Assembly: GCF_003418935.1 (NCBI RefSeq) | Contig: NZ_QVMT01000005.1 | Span: 400,972-464,971 of the forward strand | DNA from: Emticicia sp. C21 | GTDB lineage: Bacteria; Bacteroidota; Bacteroidia; Cytophagales; Spirosomataceae | Direction of reading: 5' to 3' | Length of the DNA stretch: 64,000 nt | Shown: positions 54,053-64,000 of the stretch, piece by piece | How the letters are laid out: each line of letters begins with the position of its first letter | Numbering within the stretch: the stretch's first letter is position 1 | Program-made: the position numbers and the translations under genes | The notes under the pieces: generated by a model | Database searches by the model: none | What the model was told of the DNA's origin: nothing | Seen by the model: the letters and a program-made list of their open reading frames with translations, nothing else

Positions 54053-54805
54053 CTAAATATTACTCAACCACTCCAGGAACTCTGATTTACGGCGCCGAGA
54101 AACCGGAAGTTCTGTCCCTTGCTCGGTTGTAATTGTTCCGCCTTCACCTTTGGTATATCTTTTTATGTAATCTCTATTGACAAGGAAAGAGTGGTGAATA
54201 CGGAAGAAGTCGTAGTTGGCCAATAAATCTTCAAAGTCTTTGATACTTTTAGAGACCGTTATTTTTGTGTTATCGTTCAGATAAATATGCGTATAGTCTT
54301 CGTCTGCTTCGCAATAAATAATGTTATTGACAGGCACAAACTGAAAACCATTGAGAATAGGAAGTGGTATTTTATTGGATTTATCACGAGGATTCTTCAG
54401 ATTCTGAATCAAGTGGTCGAAATTCTGCTGACTATTTTTCTTTTCAATACGCTCTTTCGCTTTGCCAATGGCTTGCTTAAGTTCTTCGATATTAATGGGC
54501 TTTAAGAGATAATCTAAAGCGCTGAATTTAATAGCCGTAACAGCATAGTGATCAAATCCTGTAGTAAAAATAACTTCAAATTTCGGGTTGGTGAATTTCT
54601 CTAACAGGTCAAAACCGCTGCCGTGCGGCATCTCTACATCCAAAAACACAATATCCGGCGATTTTTCCTGAATAAGTTGATAAGCCTCTTGTATTGAATT
54701 AGCCGTGCCAATTACCTCTACTTCTGTAGAACAGAAAAGGTAAATGATGCTGCTTAAAGTTTCAACACTTCGATTTTCATCATCAACTATAATAGCCTTA
54801 TACAT
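54053..54805 (-). CDS. LytTR-family response regulator
   Basis: 250 residues. Receiver domain with DD8-9, phosphoacceptor Asp56 (FLDVEMP) and LLKPI; LytTR domain from about 145 (IIYCEADEDYTHIYLND, FFRIHHSFLVN, LPVSRRRKSEF). Its partner kinase lies 155 bp upstream at 54961-56139. Confidence 0.93.
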   Translation of the reverse strand: MYKAIIVDDENRSVETLSSIIYLFCSTEVEVIGTANSIQEAYQLIQEKSPDIVFLDVEMPHGSGFDLLEKFTNPKFEVIFTTGFDHYAVTAIKFSALDYLLKPINIEELKQAIGKAKERIEKKNSQQNFDHLIQNLKNPRDKSNKIPLPILNGFQFVPVNNIIYCEADEDYTHIYLNDNTKITVSKSIKDFEDLLANYDFFRIHHSFLVNRDYIKRYTKGEGGTITTEQGTELPVSRRRKSEFLEWLSNI

Positions 54806-54960
54806 AAAAGGTTTTGTTTACAAGTTTACTCTAAGTCAATAAGATTGTCATCAGCCATAGGAATCATGCCAATAGCCACACAAATATTAACCGCTAATTA
54901 TATAGTATGTATAGGGAGAGGGATACTTACACAAGTACAAAAGAAAAGAAACATTCTAAA

Positions 54961-56139
54961 TTAACCAAATTTTGGAAATTTAATTTCAATTGTTGTGCCA
55001 ATATCTGCTCCGGGTTCATGTGGTGGTTTTATTCGGTCTTCTACCAGAAAATGAATGTCGGCATCTGCAATCAGATTGAATGTTTGCAGACGTTCTTCGG
55101 TAATTTTAAGTCCCTGCGACTTATAGCCTTTTCTGGATTTTGACTGAATCTGTTTGGCGCGTTCTCGTCCTACACCATCATCTTCTATTCTACATACCAG
55201 GTATTTGCCCTGGTTAAAAAAACTCATATATAAATTACCCTTGGTTTCTTTATATCGCAAGCCATGATTAATTGCGTTTTCGATAAACGGCTGTAAGATC
55301 ATGGTCGGAATCTCAACAAAACGATTCACATCAGAGGCAACATTCAGATGAAGCTCAAACTTATTCTCAAAACGCAACATCTCAATTTCGATATAAAGGC
55401 TCAATAGCTTTATCTCATCTGCAAGAGTGATATATTTACTACGCGACGAATCTAAAAAGAGCCTTATCAGGTTGGCAAATTTTGATAAATAATTGTTGGC
55501 AGAAATAGTATCCCGATTCAGAATAAAACTTTGTACGGCATTTAAAGCATTGAATACAAAGTGCGGGTTCATCTGCAATTGCAGCGTACGCAACTCCAAC
55601 TCGGTTACCTGGCGATGGTGCCTCTGCTCTTCATCCGACCAGAATTTTAGAAAACGCTCACGGCCATAAAACAGACCAAATAAGGTAATGAAACAAGACC
55701 CCCAGAACCACCACGAACGCCACCAGGGATATTCTATCTTAAATTCTACTATAGCAGGTTGGCTCTCTTTCTTTGCCGCATCAATGGCTATCAACTCAAA
55801 ATGGTAAACAGCCGGTTTCAGACTATCTACTTTTACTGCGGTTTTATTGGTGAAAAACCACGCTGAGGGTTTTGCTCCCTCAAAGCTATTTTCTATAATA
55901 CGGTACTTGTAGGTCAGGTTATTTTGAGCGGGAATAGCCGAATATTCAAACTCCAGCACATTATTATCGTAATCAACATGATAGTTTTCCTGAAAAGGCA
56001 TATCACGTCCTGCTATTTCAACACGGGTAATTTTAGCTTTGAAGTTATTTGCTTTTCGGGGAGTATCTGTCTTTTGACAGTAAGCAGTATTGTTGGCGAA
56101 TAAGCATATCAAAACAATTATTAAAAGCGGCTTTAGCAT
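54961..56139 (-). CDS. LytS-type sensor histidine kinase with Y_Y_Y domain
   Basis: 392 residues from the ATG at 56139 (the start at 56190 only adds non-conserved residues). Signal peptide/anchor, a periplasmic Y_Y_Y domain (LTYKYRIIENSFEG), a membrane helix (SWWFWGSCFITLFGLFYG) and a His_kinase-HATPase module (QMNPHFVFNALNAVQ, FIENAINHGL). No propeller repeats, unlike the kinase at 4676-7813. Confidence 0.92.
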   Translation of the reverse strand: MLKPLLIIVLICLFANNTAYCQKTDTPRKANNFKAKITRVEIAGRDMPFQENYHVDYDNNVLEFEYSAIPAQNNLTYKYRIIENSFEGAKPSAWFFTNKTAVKVDSLKPAVYHFELIAIDAAKKESQPAIVEFKIEYPWWRSWWFWGSCFITLFGLFYGRERFLKFWSDEEQRHHRQVTELELRTLQLQMNPHFVFNALNAVQSFILNRDTISANNYLSKFANLIRLFLDSSRSKYITLADEIKLLSLYIEIEMLRFENKFELHLNVASDVNRFVEIPTMILQPFIENAINHGLRYKETKGNLYMSFFNQGKYLVCRIEDDGVGRERAKQIQSKSRKGYKSQGLKITEERLQTFNLIADADIHFLVEDRIKPPHEPGADIGTTIEIKFPKFG

Positions 56140-56457
56140 CAGGGGAATCGGTAGATTAAAATAGGTTAACCTTGTGTTGTAAAAATACATTTTAAAATGC
56201 GAATCTGAAAGCAGTACCTACTATTTGTTAATTGTTTACCCACTTGGTGAAGCAATTTACGTACCAAAATCAAGTAGAAATAGAGATAAATACAAACATT
56301 TATGAATATTAATTCATCTTTTTGAAAAGGCTATGATTGAAAATCTTCTTTGTTGCGATAAACACTTTGGATTTTGCCCAAAATCGCATTAATTTTAGCT
56401 TTAACCTTTTTGAATCAATTCTCTTCTACTCAATCATAAAATCTGTTGTCGCTTAAT

Positions 56458-56832
56458 ATGCTAACTAAACAATATGTCATAAAACCAAGCCTTTTTCTAC
56501 TATCCTATTTTAGTATAATCTTTTCAGCAGTTGCTCAAAAGCCTAAACAGGAAATAGACAAAAATCAAGATTACGGAATACTATACAAGTATAATGATAG
56601 CCTGCAATACGAAACCTATCCCCTTTCGGATGGTTGGGGCTATCGGCTATATATCCGTTATAAATTATTAGTCAATCAACCTAATATACCTGCTGTATCA
56701 GGTAACGCAGCTTTCAAAAAAGAAGCTGACGCTCAAAAAATAGCCAAACTTGCTTCTTCAAAAGTTGCGAATGGACAAATACCCCCTACATTGACAGTAG
56801 AAGAGGTTCGGAAGCTAATAAAATATAAATAA
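56458..56832 (+). CDS. DUF4907-type secreted protein
   Basis: 124 residues from ATG at 56458 (a TTG 12 bp earlier is unlikely). Signal peptide, then the DUF4907 pattern GWGYRLYIRYKLLVNQPNIPAVSGN, FKKEADAQKIAKL and NGQIPPTLTVEEV. Small exported proteins of unknown role. Confidence 0.7.
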   Translation: MLTKQYVIKPSLFLLSYFSIIFSAVAQKPKQEIDKNQDYGILYKYNDSLQYETYPLSDGWGYRLYIRYKLLVNQPNIPAVSGNAAFKKEADAQKIAKLASSKVANGQIPPTLTVEEVRKLIKYK

Positions 56833-56876
56833 AAAAGCCATAATTAGCTTTATTATTAACTAATTATGGCTTTTTT
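56831..56876. terminator. Bidirectional terminator between convergent genes
   Basis: AAAAAAGCCATAATTA and its exact 16-base complement TAATTATGGCTTTTTT flank a 14-base loop, between DUF4907 and the mutase gene. Confidence 0.8.
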
Positions 56877-56892
56877 ATTTATAAGAATAGTT

Positions 56893-58656
56893 TTAAACCA
56901 GATTCAATTCCGCCTGAATGGTTTTTACTTTCTCTTTTAAAGATTCGAGCGTATCATCAAATTCATCTTTTTTCTTCAGTTTGGCTCTTACACCGACATA
57001 AAACTTGATTTTAGGCTCAGTTCCTGATGGACGACAGGTAAACTTAGTGCCATCAGCCGTGAAGAATTGTAATACATTCGATGATTCAATTCCCATTTTG
57101 CCTGATGGAATAGCTGTTGTTTCACCTGTTTTCAAATCAGTAGTGGTCAAAGCTTTATAATCGTCCATGCGGATAACTTTTGAACCTGCCAGACTCTTTG
57201 GTGGTTTCGCTCTAAAATCAACCATCATCTGCTGAATTTCTTCTGCACCTGTTTTACCCTTTTTGGTCAACGAAATCAAGCCTTCATAGTAGAAACCATT
57301 TTTCTGATACATTTCGGCTAAGAAATCAAATAAGCTGATGCCTTGGTCTTTAGCAAAGGCAGTTAGTTCGGCAATCATGGCGCAACTCGCAATCGCGTCT
57401 TTGTCACGTACTTTATCACCAATCAGGTAACCATAGCTTTCTTCACCACCACCGATAAAAGTTTGTTGTCCTTCCAGTTCTCTGATAACCTGTGCAATAT
57501 ACTTAAAGCCTGTCAGGGTATTATAGCAATTAACCCCAGCTTTGGCTGCCATTTCATCAATTAAATCTGTGGTTACAATGGTTTTAGCCACAAACTCTTT
57601 ACCTGTCAGTTTTTTAGCTTTTTTCCATGCTTTCAACAGATAATAAATAATCAAACTTGCCGCTTGATTACCATTCAGTAATTGCCATTCTCCTTTCGGG
57701 TCTTTAACCGCCATACCTACGCGGTCGGCGTCAGGGTCAGTAGCAATTACTAAGTCAGCATTAGTTGCTTTAGCTTTTTTCAATGCAAGGCTCATAGCCT
57801 CTTGTTCTTCTGGGTTCGGATAAACCACCGTCGGGAAGTTACCATCCGGGGTTGCCTGTTCATCAACAATATTCACATTGGTAAAGCCCAATTGAGCCAG
57901 TGCTTTTGGTACCATCGTGATGCCTGTACCATGAATAGACGAGAAAACAATATTCAAATCAGACTGGCGCTTAATCATGCGAGGATTTACCGAAATGCTT
58001 TTTACTGCTTTCAGATAAGCCTTGTCAAGCACCTCGCCAATCATCTTGATGCGTTTCTTTACACCTTTAAACTTGATGTCTTTTACGTTTGTAATGGCAT
58101 TTACCTCTGCTACAATATTTTTATCGTGTGGTGCTACTACCTGAGAGCCATCAACCCAATATACTTTATACCCATTATATTCTCTTGGGTTATGAGAAGC
58201 CGTGATAACGATACCACTCTGGCAACCCAACTGACGCACCGTAAAAGATAATTGCGGTGTAGGGCGAAGTTCTTTATATAAATAAACTGTAATTCCATTA
58301 GCTGAAAGAATATCGGCTGCTACACGGGCAAACTCCGGTGAAAAATTACGACTATCATGCGCGATAGCTACTTTTATCTCCTGGTCAGGGAATGCCTTAT
58401 TCAGATAGTTTGCTAAGCCCTGAGTAGCCGCGCCAACAGTATATTTGTTCATACGGTTAGAACCCACACCAATTTCTCCACGCATACCACCTGTTCCGAA
58501 CTCCAGATTTTTGTAGAAAGAATCCGTCAGTTGAGTCGCGTTATTGTCAGCAATAAGTTTCTGAATAGCAGTTTTGGTTTCTTCATCATACCTGCCTTTC
58601 AACCAGGTTTTGATATTCTTCTCTGCTGTTGTATCTAGTTTAAGATTTTGTAGCAT
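56893..58656 (-). CDS. Phosphoglucomutase / phosphomannomutase
   Basis: 587 residues of the alpha-D-phosphohexomutase family: catalytic serine in GIVITASHNPREYNGYKVYW, metal loop DPDADRVG, sugar loop GGEESYGY, phosphate loop CRPSGTEPKIKFY. Length is that of the long PgcA type. Interconverts glucose-1- and 6-phosphate. Confidence 0.95.
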   Translation of the reverse strand: MLQNLKLDTTAEKNIKTWLKGRYDEETKTAIQKLIADNNATQLTDSFYKNLEFGTGGMRGEIGVGSNRMNKYTVGAATQGLANYLNKAFPDQEIKVAIAHDSRNFSPEFARVAADILSANGITVYLYKELRPTPQLSFTVRQLGCQSGIVITASHNPREYNGYKVYWVDGSQVVAPHDKNIVAEVNAITNVKDIKFKGVKKRIKMIGEVLDKAYLKAVKSISVNPRMIKRQSDLNIVFSSIHGTGITMVPKALAQLGFTNVNIVDEQATPDGNFPTVVYPNPEEQEAMSLALKKAKATNADLVIATDPDADRVGMAVKDPKGEWQLLNGNQAASLIIYYLLKAWKKAKKLTGKEFVAKTIVTTDLIDEMAAKAGVNCYNTLTGFKYIAQVIRELEGQQTFIGGGEESYGYLIGDKVRDKDAIASCAMIAELTAFAKDQGISLFDFLAEMYQKNGFYYEGLISLTKKGKTGAEEIQQMMVDFRAKPPKSLAGSKVIRMDDYKALTTTDLKTGETTAIPSGKMGIESSNVLQFFTADGTKFTCRPSGTEPKIKFYVGVRAKLKKKDEFDDTLESLKEKVKTIQAELNLV

Positions 58657-59094
58657 GACTATCCGAATGATTTTAATTGTAAAAGATTTTGGGCAAATTA
58701 AAACAAGTTTTTGATGTTTTTCAAGAATGATTTAGATTTTACTAATATTTCTTTAAATCATGCTTTATGAAGCCACAAGAATAGAAAATTAATGGCTTAT
58801 GGCGTCTTTTTTTCTCTAAAAAAGGAGTGGACCCCAGAGTAATACAATAGTATGATTTCGCCAGAAACCTCCCCAATTGCTTTGAAAACACAGCTCTAAG
58901 TCGGAAATTTAGAAGATGCACAGTTGGGGACGTACGGTCTTGAATTACAATTCGCGACTAGCCGTTCACGACTGGCCGTCCGCATAACAATTACTGCAAT
59001 GGAAGAATGGATAAAGACTGGGCGTCCCCGAAGTATCAGGGTTTTTGGGAATTTGTCAGAAGAGGCAAAGAGTGGGCTGTCCAAAAGGTATCAG

Positions 59095-59290
59095 AAAAGG
59101 TTACCAATGTGGTGGGAACCTTTTTGAACAAAGGTAGCAATAGGCTCCTAGTACCACCCACTCACACGAAACCAAAAAAGGTTACCAATATGGTGGGAAC
59201 CTTTTGCCAAAGGACAGTGATGATTTCCAGGTACCAGCCACTCATACGAAACCAGAAAAGTTACCAATACGGTGAGAACCTTTTTGCCAG
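59095..59290. repeat. 81-bp tandem repeat, about 2.5 copies
   Basis: The block GGTTACCAATxTGGTGGGAACC begins near 59099, 59180 and 59259 (third copy has one base fewer at the start), separated by a shared spacer (CACTCAYACGAAACC). Each block is a hairpin. It sits in the 744-bp gene-free region before the S9 peptidase, whose remaining part shows no gene. Confidence 0.65.
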
Positions 59291-59400
59291 AGGGTAGCAG
59301 CGCAGCGATGGTTTCTGGTTTAATCAATAATCTATCCTGTTTTTCTGTTTTAAAAATTTGTTATAATTTTATAAACTCAATAACAATACTTCTTTACTCA

Positions 59401-62349
59401 ATGAAAAAATACTTCATCACCTATTTACTACTCTGCTCGCTTGCAGCACTGGCGCAAGACAAACCTAAACCCCCCCTTACCTGGAAAGACGTTGCTGCAT
59501 GGAAAGCTATTCCTGCTTTTGGTGGCACACAACTCTCGGCTGATGGTGCATGGTTTGCTTATGTGCTAAATCCTAATGAAGGAGACGCAGAATTGATTCT
59601 TAGAAAAACGGGTGATACCACCAAAATCAAATACCCGATTGGCTCGAGTACATTCTTCTCAATGAATTTCTCTGAAGATGCTAAATGGTTTGCATTCAAA
59701 GTTTATCCTAAAGACAAAGACAAGAAAGCTGCCGCTAAACCGGGTGGCAAGCCAATTCCTGAAAAAGTATTTCTGATTAACCTGGCTAATAAAAAGAAAA
59801 CCGAATTTGAAAGAGTAAAATCTTTTGCTTTCAATGGAGAGAAATCTTCGGTTTTGGCTTTGCAATTGACTCCTGCTAATGCACCAAGCGGCCCGAATGC
59901 CGATGGCCCGAAAGGTTCAGACTTATTATTATATGACCTTACATCTGGTAAAACCCAGAACATCGGGAATATTTCGGAATTTTCTTTCAATAAACAAGGT
60001 GACTGGCTGGCATTGACGGTTGACGCAGCCGAAAAAGCAGGAAACGGCTTATGGTTGCGCAATATGAATACCAACGTAGTGATGATTCTGGATAATGATA
60101 AAGCCTCTTACAAATCTTTGAACTGGACAGAAAAGGGCGATGGCCTGGCTTTATTGAAAGGTACAAAGGATGAAAAATATAAAACCGAACTGAATAATGT
60201 AGTAGGGGTGAAGAACTTTAGCTCTATACCTGAACTAAGCATTTATGAGCCTAAGAAAGACTCGACCGCATTTCCGAAAGGCATGACGATAAGCGCAAAT
60301 AGAACTCCTTATTGGTCAGAAGACTTAGGCCGTTTGTTCTTTGGTATAACCAAAACTGAACTGTCTAAGAAAGAAACGCCGAAAGCTGATGCTAAAAAAG
60401 ATACTACTAAAAAGGAAACCGATGCTGAAAAATTAGCCAAAATAAAGGCGGATACTAGCATTAAAACGATTGAAGATTTAACCAAAGCCATTGCTAAAGT
60501 AAAGACTGACTCAACCAAAAAAGTAGCGGCGACACCGGATGCAGATAAAGAAAAACCTGATATGACTATCTGGCATTGGCAGGATAAACGCTTGCAGTCT
60601 CGCCAACAGGTGCAGGAAAAACAGGATAAGAATTTCAGTTTTGTGGCGAATTATGATGTAAGCAGCAAGAAATTCGTACGATTAACCGATAGTACACTTA
60701 GAAACCTGAGCATCGCGCCTAAACAATTATATGGCATTGGACAGGATATTACAAATTATGAATTAGATAATAACCTGGACGGACAAAGCTATAGTGATAT
60801 ATATATAGTTGACTTGAAAACAGGGAAGCGCAGCAAAGTAATAGAAAAACACTATATCCCTGATTTTTATGCGAACCCGAGCCCTTCGCCTGATGGTACG
60901 AAGTTCTTATACTGGAAAGATGGTAGCTGGATAGTTTATGATTTAATCAGCCAGACTTCGCGTAATATTTCGGATAAATCAAGTACTTCTTTTGTTGATG
61001 TAGAAGACGACCACAATGTGCGTAAACCTCCATATCCGGTAATTGGCTGGACAAACGACAGCCGTTTAGTATTGGTAAGTGATGGTTGGGACATCTGGCA
61101 ATTGTCTGCCGATGGCTTGGCTACTCCAAAGAATTTGACAAAGAATGGTAAAACTGAGCAAATACGCTACCAGAATCGCTATGTACTTGACCCCGAAGAA
61201 AAAGGAATTGATTTAGCTAAAACGCAGTATTTCAAAACCTACGGAGAATGGACGAAGAAAAGCGGCTTTGTGGCCTTAGAAAACGGACAAGCAAAAAGTC
61301 TACTGTGGGAAGATACATCAGTAGGAAGTTTATCTAAAGCTAAAAATGCCAATGCTTATGTGTATTCCCGCCAGACTTTCAAAACGGCACCTGAATATTA
61401 CCTTGCAACCTCAACTAATTTAGAGAATGGACAAAAGCTTACTCAGAATACACCGTCTTTTGAAAAATATGCGTGGTCGCCATCAGTAAGGCTGATAGAC
61501 TATAAGAGCGATAAAGGCGATAAGTTACAGGGCGCTTTATTCTTGCCGGCCGGTTATGAAGCAGGTAAGAAATATCCGACTATCGTATATTATTACGAAA
61601 AACTCTCACAAACCCTGCACAGTTTTGCTAATCCGGGATATTCGGGTACGGGTTGGAATCCGAGTGTGTATACTTCTAATGGGTATGCGGTATTTATTCC
61701 GGATATTGTGTATAAACTCAATGACCCTGGTATGTCAGCCGTTTGGTGTGTGCTTCCAGGTGTGAAAGCCGCCATTAAAACGGGTGTGATTGATGAAAGT
61801 AAAATCGGTATTCATGGCCATAGTTGGGGTGGTTATCAGACCAGCTTCCTCATTACACAGACCAATATGTTCAAAGCGGCAGCGGCAGGTGCTCCACTGA
61901 CCGATATGATTTCGATGTATAACCTGATTTACAAAAATAGTGGTTCGTCAAACGGTGCTATCTTCGAAGCCTCGCAAGGTCGTCTATTACCTCCCTGGGA
62001 AAACTGGGAAGCCTATAACCGTAACTCACCATTGTATCATGTAAAGAAAGTAAACACCCCTCTATTAATGTTGCATAACGATGCCGATGGTGCCGTAGAC
62101 TTTACGCAAGGTATTGAATACTATAGTGCGCTTCGTCGTCTGAAAAAGCCTGTGGTATTAATCCAGTATAAAGGAGAAAACCACGGTCTGGCTAAATTGC
62201 CTAACCGTAAAGATTATGCCGTACGTATGATGGAGTTTTTCGACTATCACCTGAAAGGTAAACCTGCTCCGGATTGGTTGGAAAAAGGCATTGACCGTCT
62301 GACTTTAGATGAGCATCTGGATAAGAGAACGATGGGTTTGGAGGAGTAA
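59401..62349 (+). CDS. S9-family (prolyl-oligopeptidase-like) secreted peptidase
   Basis: 982 residues from the ATG at 59401, which starts a signal peptide (ending ALAQ); the longer frame from 59272 runs through the tandem repeat. An N-terminal beta-propeller region is interrupted at about 320-387 by a Lys/Thr/Asp-rich insert. The C-terminal alpha/beta hydrolase domain carries Ser808 (GHSWGGY), Asp896 (HNDADG) and His928 (ENHGL). Probably a periplasmic di- or oligopeptidase. Confidence 0.92.
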   Translation: MKKYFITYLLLCSLAALAQDKPKPPLTWKDVAAWKAIPAFGGTQLSADGAWFAYVLNPNEGDAELILRKTGDTTKIKYPIGSSTFFSMNFSEDAKWFAFKVYPKDKDKKAAAKPGGKPIPEKVFLINLANKKKTEFERVKSFAFNGEKSSVLALQLTPANAPSGPNADGPKGSDLLLYDLTSGKTQNIGNISEFSFNKQGDWLALTVDAAEKAGNGLWLRNMNTNVVMILDNDKASYKSLNWTEKGDGLALLKGTKDEKYKTELNNVVGVKNFSSIPELSIYEPKKDSTAFPKGMTISANRTPYWSEDLGRLFFGITKTELSKKETPKADAKKDTTKKETDAEKLAKIKADTSIKTIEDLTKAIAKVKTDSTKKVAATPDADKEKPDMTIWHWQDKRLQSRQQVQEKQDKNFSFVANYDVSSKKFVRLTDSTLRNLSIAPKQLYGIGQDITNYELDNNLDGQSYSDIYIVDLKTGKRSKVIEKHYIPDFYANPSPSPDGTKFLYWKDGSWIVYDLISQTSRNISDKSSTSFVDVEDDHNVRKPPYPVIGWTNDSRLVLVSDGWDIWQLSADGLATPKNLTKNGKTEQIRYQNRYVLDPEEKGIDLAKTQYFKTYGEWTKKSGFVALENGQAKSLLWEDTSVGSLSKAKNANAYVYSRQTFKTAPEYYLATSTNLENGQKLTQNTPSFEKYAWSPSVRLIDYKSDKGDKLQGALFLPAGYEAGKKYPTIVYYYEKLSQTLHSFANPGYSGTGWNPSVYTSNGYAVFIPDIVYKLNDPGMSAVWCVLPGVKAAIKTGVIDESKIGIHGHSWGGYQTSFLITQTNMFKAAAAGAPLTDMISMYNLIYKNSGSSNGAIFEASQGRLLPPWENWEAYNRNSPLYHVKKVNTPLLMLHNDADGAVDFTQGIEYYSALRRLKKPVVLIQYKGENHGLAKLPNRKDYAVRMMEFFDYHLKGKPAPDWLEKGIDRLTLDEHLDKRTMGLEE

Positions 62350-62368
62350 AAGTAAAAGCTAATAACCT

Positions 62369-62409
62369 AAAAAGCCTGTTTTAAGTGAATGGCTTGAAAC
62401 GGGCTTTTT
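62369..62409 (+). terminator. Terminator after S9 peptidase
   Basis: AAAAAGCCTGTTT pairs, with mismatches, with AAACGGGCTTTTT across a loop. Confidence 0.6.
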
Positions 62410-62475
62410 CGATATATATTTATGTAATGGTCTATAGTTTGCTATTTTTAAAAGAAAAACCTAAGTGACTAAAAT

Positions 62476-63894
62476 ATGAAGGATTTCTACCCTCCTCAAC
62501 CGCAAATTGCTGATTATTCTTTCTTAAATCCCTCAAAAAATTTCGTTAGAAAGTCAATAAAGGTTCTTTTGGCAATTGTATTGTTTTATATATTCTATCT
62601 ATTTCTTATTCTAATCTCATTTGGTTTGTTTGGCATTTGTCTGAATGTAAGTAAAGCGATAATGGACATTCGGAGTAATTGGATAACAGCTACTTTAGGT
62701 GGAATTGTTTTTTTTATAGGTATTCTGTTTCCTTCGTTTCTTTTGAAATTCTTTTTTCCAATCAAAGAGAATAGAAATACAATAGGAGTAGAGATTACAG
62801 CTAAAGAACACCCGCGCCTATTTGATTTTATCCATCATTTGGTTAAAGAGGTAAAGTCTTCCTCTCCTGCAAAGGTTTTCATCTCGGCTGATGTTAATTC
62901 GGCAGTTTTCTATAATTCAAGTTTTTGGAGCTTGGTTTTCCCAATCCGAAAAAACTTAGTAATTGGTCTGGGTTTGGTCAATTGTATCAATATAAGTGAG
63001 TTTAAAGCTGTGCTGGCGCATGAACTTGGTCATATTTCTCAGGGAACTATGAGAATAGGAAGCTATATTTATATTCTAAACCGGGCTATTTACAATAGGA
63101 TTTATGAATATGACGATTTTGATTTACTTCTTTATAAAGTGGCTGGACACAGAGGAATCTTAGGTTTGATTGCTGGCGGAGTTAGATTTATACTAAATAG
63201 TATTCGTAATCTATTAGGAGAGGCCTATAAATTGATTAGTAGATATTATACGGAACTGTCTAGGGAGATGGAGTATAATGCTGACCTAGTTGCGGTAAGT
63301 GTTGCTGGCAATACTGCTACAATATCGGCTCTACGTAGAGTTAGTTTTGGCAATGAAGCCTATAATCAAACCATTGAACATTTGAATTCTTTGTTAAAAC
63401 AAAAAAAAATAACAGATAATATTTTTGAGAAGCATTTGGCAATGATAGCTTATATGGCCAAAAATAAAAAGTTAATTTTAAACCGAAATCTCCCGGTATT
63501 AAATGATGATATAATTGAAGATAACGCACTTAAAAGTAGATTGTATTTTAAAGAGTGGTTAACACATCCTGAACAGAAAGAAAGAGAGGAAAATATAAAT
63601 AATGTTCAGGTTTTAGCTGAAATTAATGATGCTTCTCCTTGGCTTTTATTTGAGAATCCTGAAAAAGTTCAAAAGGAGCAAACCTTAGCATTTTATGGAA
63701 AAATTAAGGAAGATGAGGAAAACGCAATAGAGTTTATTAATGAAGTTTTTTTTCTTGAAAGCATTGATGAGCGCAAAAAGAAAAATAGTTTTCCAGACGT
63801 ATTTAATCATTTCTTTGATGAAAGATACCTTTTTGAGTGTGATATTTCAAAATTGGATGAGGAAGTTCCAGAATTTAATATAGAACTTGTCTAA
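62476..63894 (+). CDS. M48-type membrane metallopeptidase
   Basis: 472 residues. Two N-terminal membrane helices (about 28-55 and 70-92) precede an M48 peptidase domain: VLAHELGHIS (zinc motif) and the third ligand in ELSREMEYNADLVAV. A long C-terminal region (about 290-472) is helical and specific to this group. Probably acts on membrane or misfolded proteins. Confidence 0.88.
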   Translation: MKDFYPPQPQIADYSFLNPSKNFVRKSIKVLLAIVLFYIFYLFLILISFGLFGICLNVSKAIMDIRSNWITATLGGIVFFIGILFPSFLLKFFFPIKENRNTIGVEITAKEHPRLFDFIHHLVKEVKSSSPAKVFISADVNSAVFYNSSFWSLVFPIRKNLVIGLGLVNCINISEFKAVLAHELGHISQGTMRIGSYIYILNRAIYNRIYEYDDFDLLLYKVAGHRGILGLIAGGVRFILNSIRNLLGEAYKLISRYYTELSREMEYNADLVAVSVAGNTATISALRRVSFGNEAYNQTIEHLNSLLKQKKITDNIFEKHLAMIAYMAKNKKLILNRNLPVLNDDIIEDNALKSRLYFKEWLTHPEQKEREENINNVQVLAEINDASPWLLFENPEKVQKEQTLAFYGKIKEDEENAIEFINEVFFLESIDERKKKNSFPDVFNHFFDERYLFECDISKLDEEVPEFNIELV

Positions 63895-64000
63895 CATTTT
63901 AGTTGACGATTTATTTTTCTTACAAAACAGACAGCTATCCCTATAATATTTAGACAAAGCCAGTTTAAAGCTTTAGCCTCATATCTAATTAGTAATGCTT
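63895..64000. other. End of window, no gene visible
   Basis: A 106-bp AT-rich stretch with no start codon in a sustained frame; nothing else seen. Confidence 0.5.

Noticed and set aside
59272..59400. Extended N-terminus of the S9 peptidase
   Set aside because: It would read through the tandem repeat, and the ATG at 59401 directly begins a good signal peptide.

Overview
This window looks like chromosomal DNA of a low-GC member of the Bacteroidota, most likely a Cytophagales-type bacterium. The support is: many LytTR response regulators with LytS-type kinases (one a Reg_prop/Y_Y_Y giant), a TonB-dependent receptor plus DUF4249 pair, a BlaI/M56 pair, an ECF sigma factor with a membrane/beta-barrel partner, promoters of the TAnnTTTG type, and no clear Shine-Dalgarno sequences. 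No rRNA, tRNA or CRISPR array was seen.

Layout. 1-7813 (all minus): a kinase/response-regulator pair, two small proteins, a stand-alone LytTR protein and two tandem secreted S74-chaperone (endosialidase-type) adhesin-like proteins. 8098-12117 (plus): an AraC regulator overlapping a ModF-like double ABC ATPase, then a TetR/SDR pair that share a TGAAT-N4-ATTCA operator. 12139-14184 (minus): a secreted GH65 enzyme interrupted by one in-frame TAG. 14308-15153: a cytochrome c lipoprotein.

15215-32629 is an integrated mobile element of about 17.4 kb. It is bounded by a perfect 17-bp direct repeat, one copy of which is the 3' end of the host gene 32616-34154. Without the element, that gene would converge on the cytochrome c gene across a shared terminator. 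The element carries a tyrosine integrase, two membrane-anchored proteins of unknown function, a possible toxin-antitoxin-like pair, a secreted M43 protease, several very small HTH proteins, a DUF3850 protein, a possible Gam-like protein, a TOPRIM primase, a RepA/DnaB-like helicase, an S24 protein, a phage-type pair of divergent XRE regulators and a secreted beta-propeller protein. No capsid, terminase, portal, relaxase or conjugation gene is visible. Non-coding parts are studded with the hexamer TGTGAA/TTCACA, most densely between helicase and primase, which suggests a replication origin. The whole resembles a phage satellite or a replicating genomic island rather than a prophage or ICE.

32616-44135: host genes again (ECF sigma and membrane partner, GH13-like enzyme, DUF72, LOG, BlaI/M56, TonB receptor/DUF4249). 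44293-52785 (all minus): a catabolic block with L-rhamnose isomerase, a fused rhamnulose-1-phosphate aldolase/lactaldehyde dehydrogenase, a GntR regulator, a DUF1080 protein and LutABC for lactate oxidation. Together they can take L-rhamnulose-1-phosphate to DHAP and pyruvate, but a rhamnulokinase and permease are not here. Three MITE-like inverted repeats sit at junctions in this block. 53206-63894: another LytTR protein, a second LytS/LytTR pair, DUF4907, phosphoglucomutase, an 81-bp tandem repeat, an S9 peptidase and an M48 peptidase.
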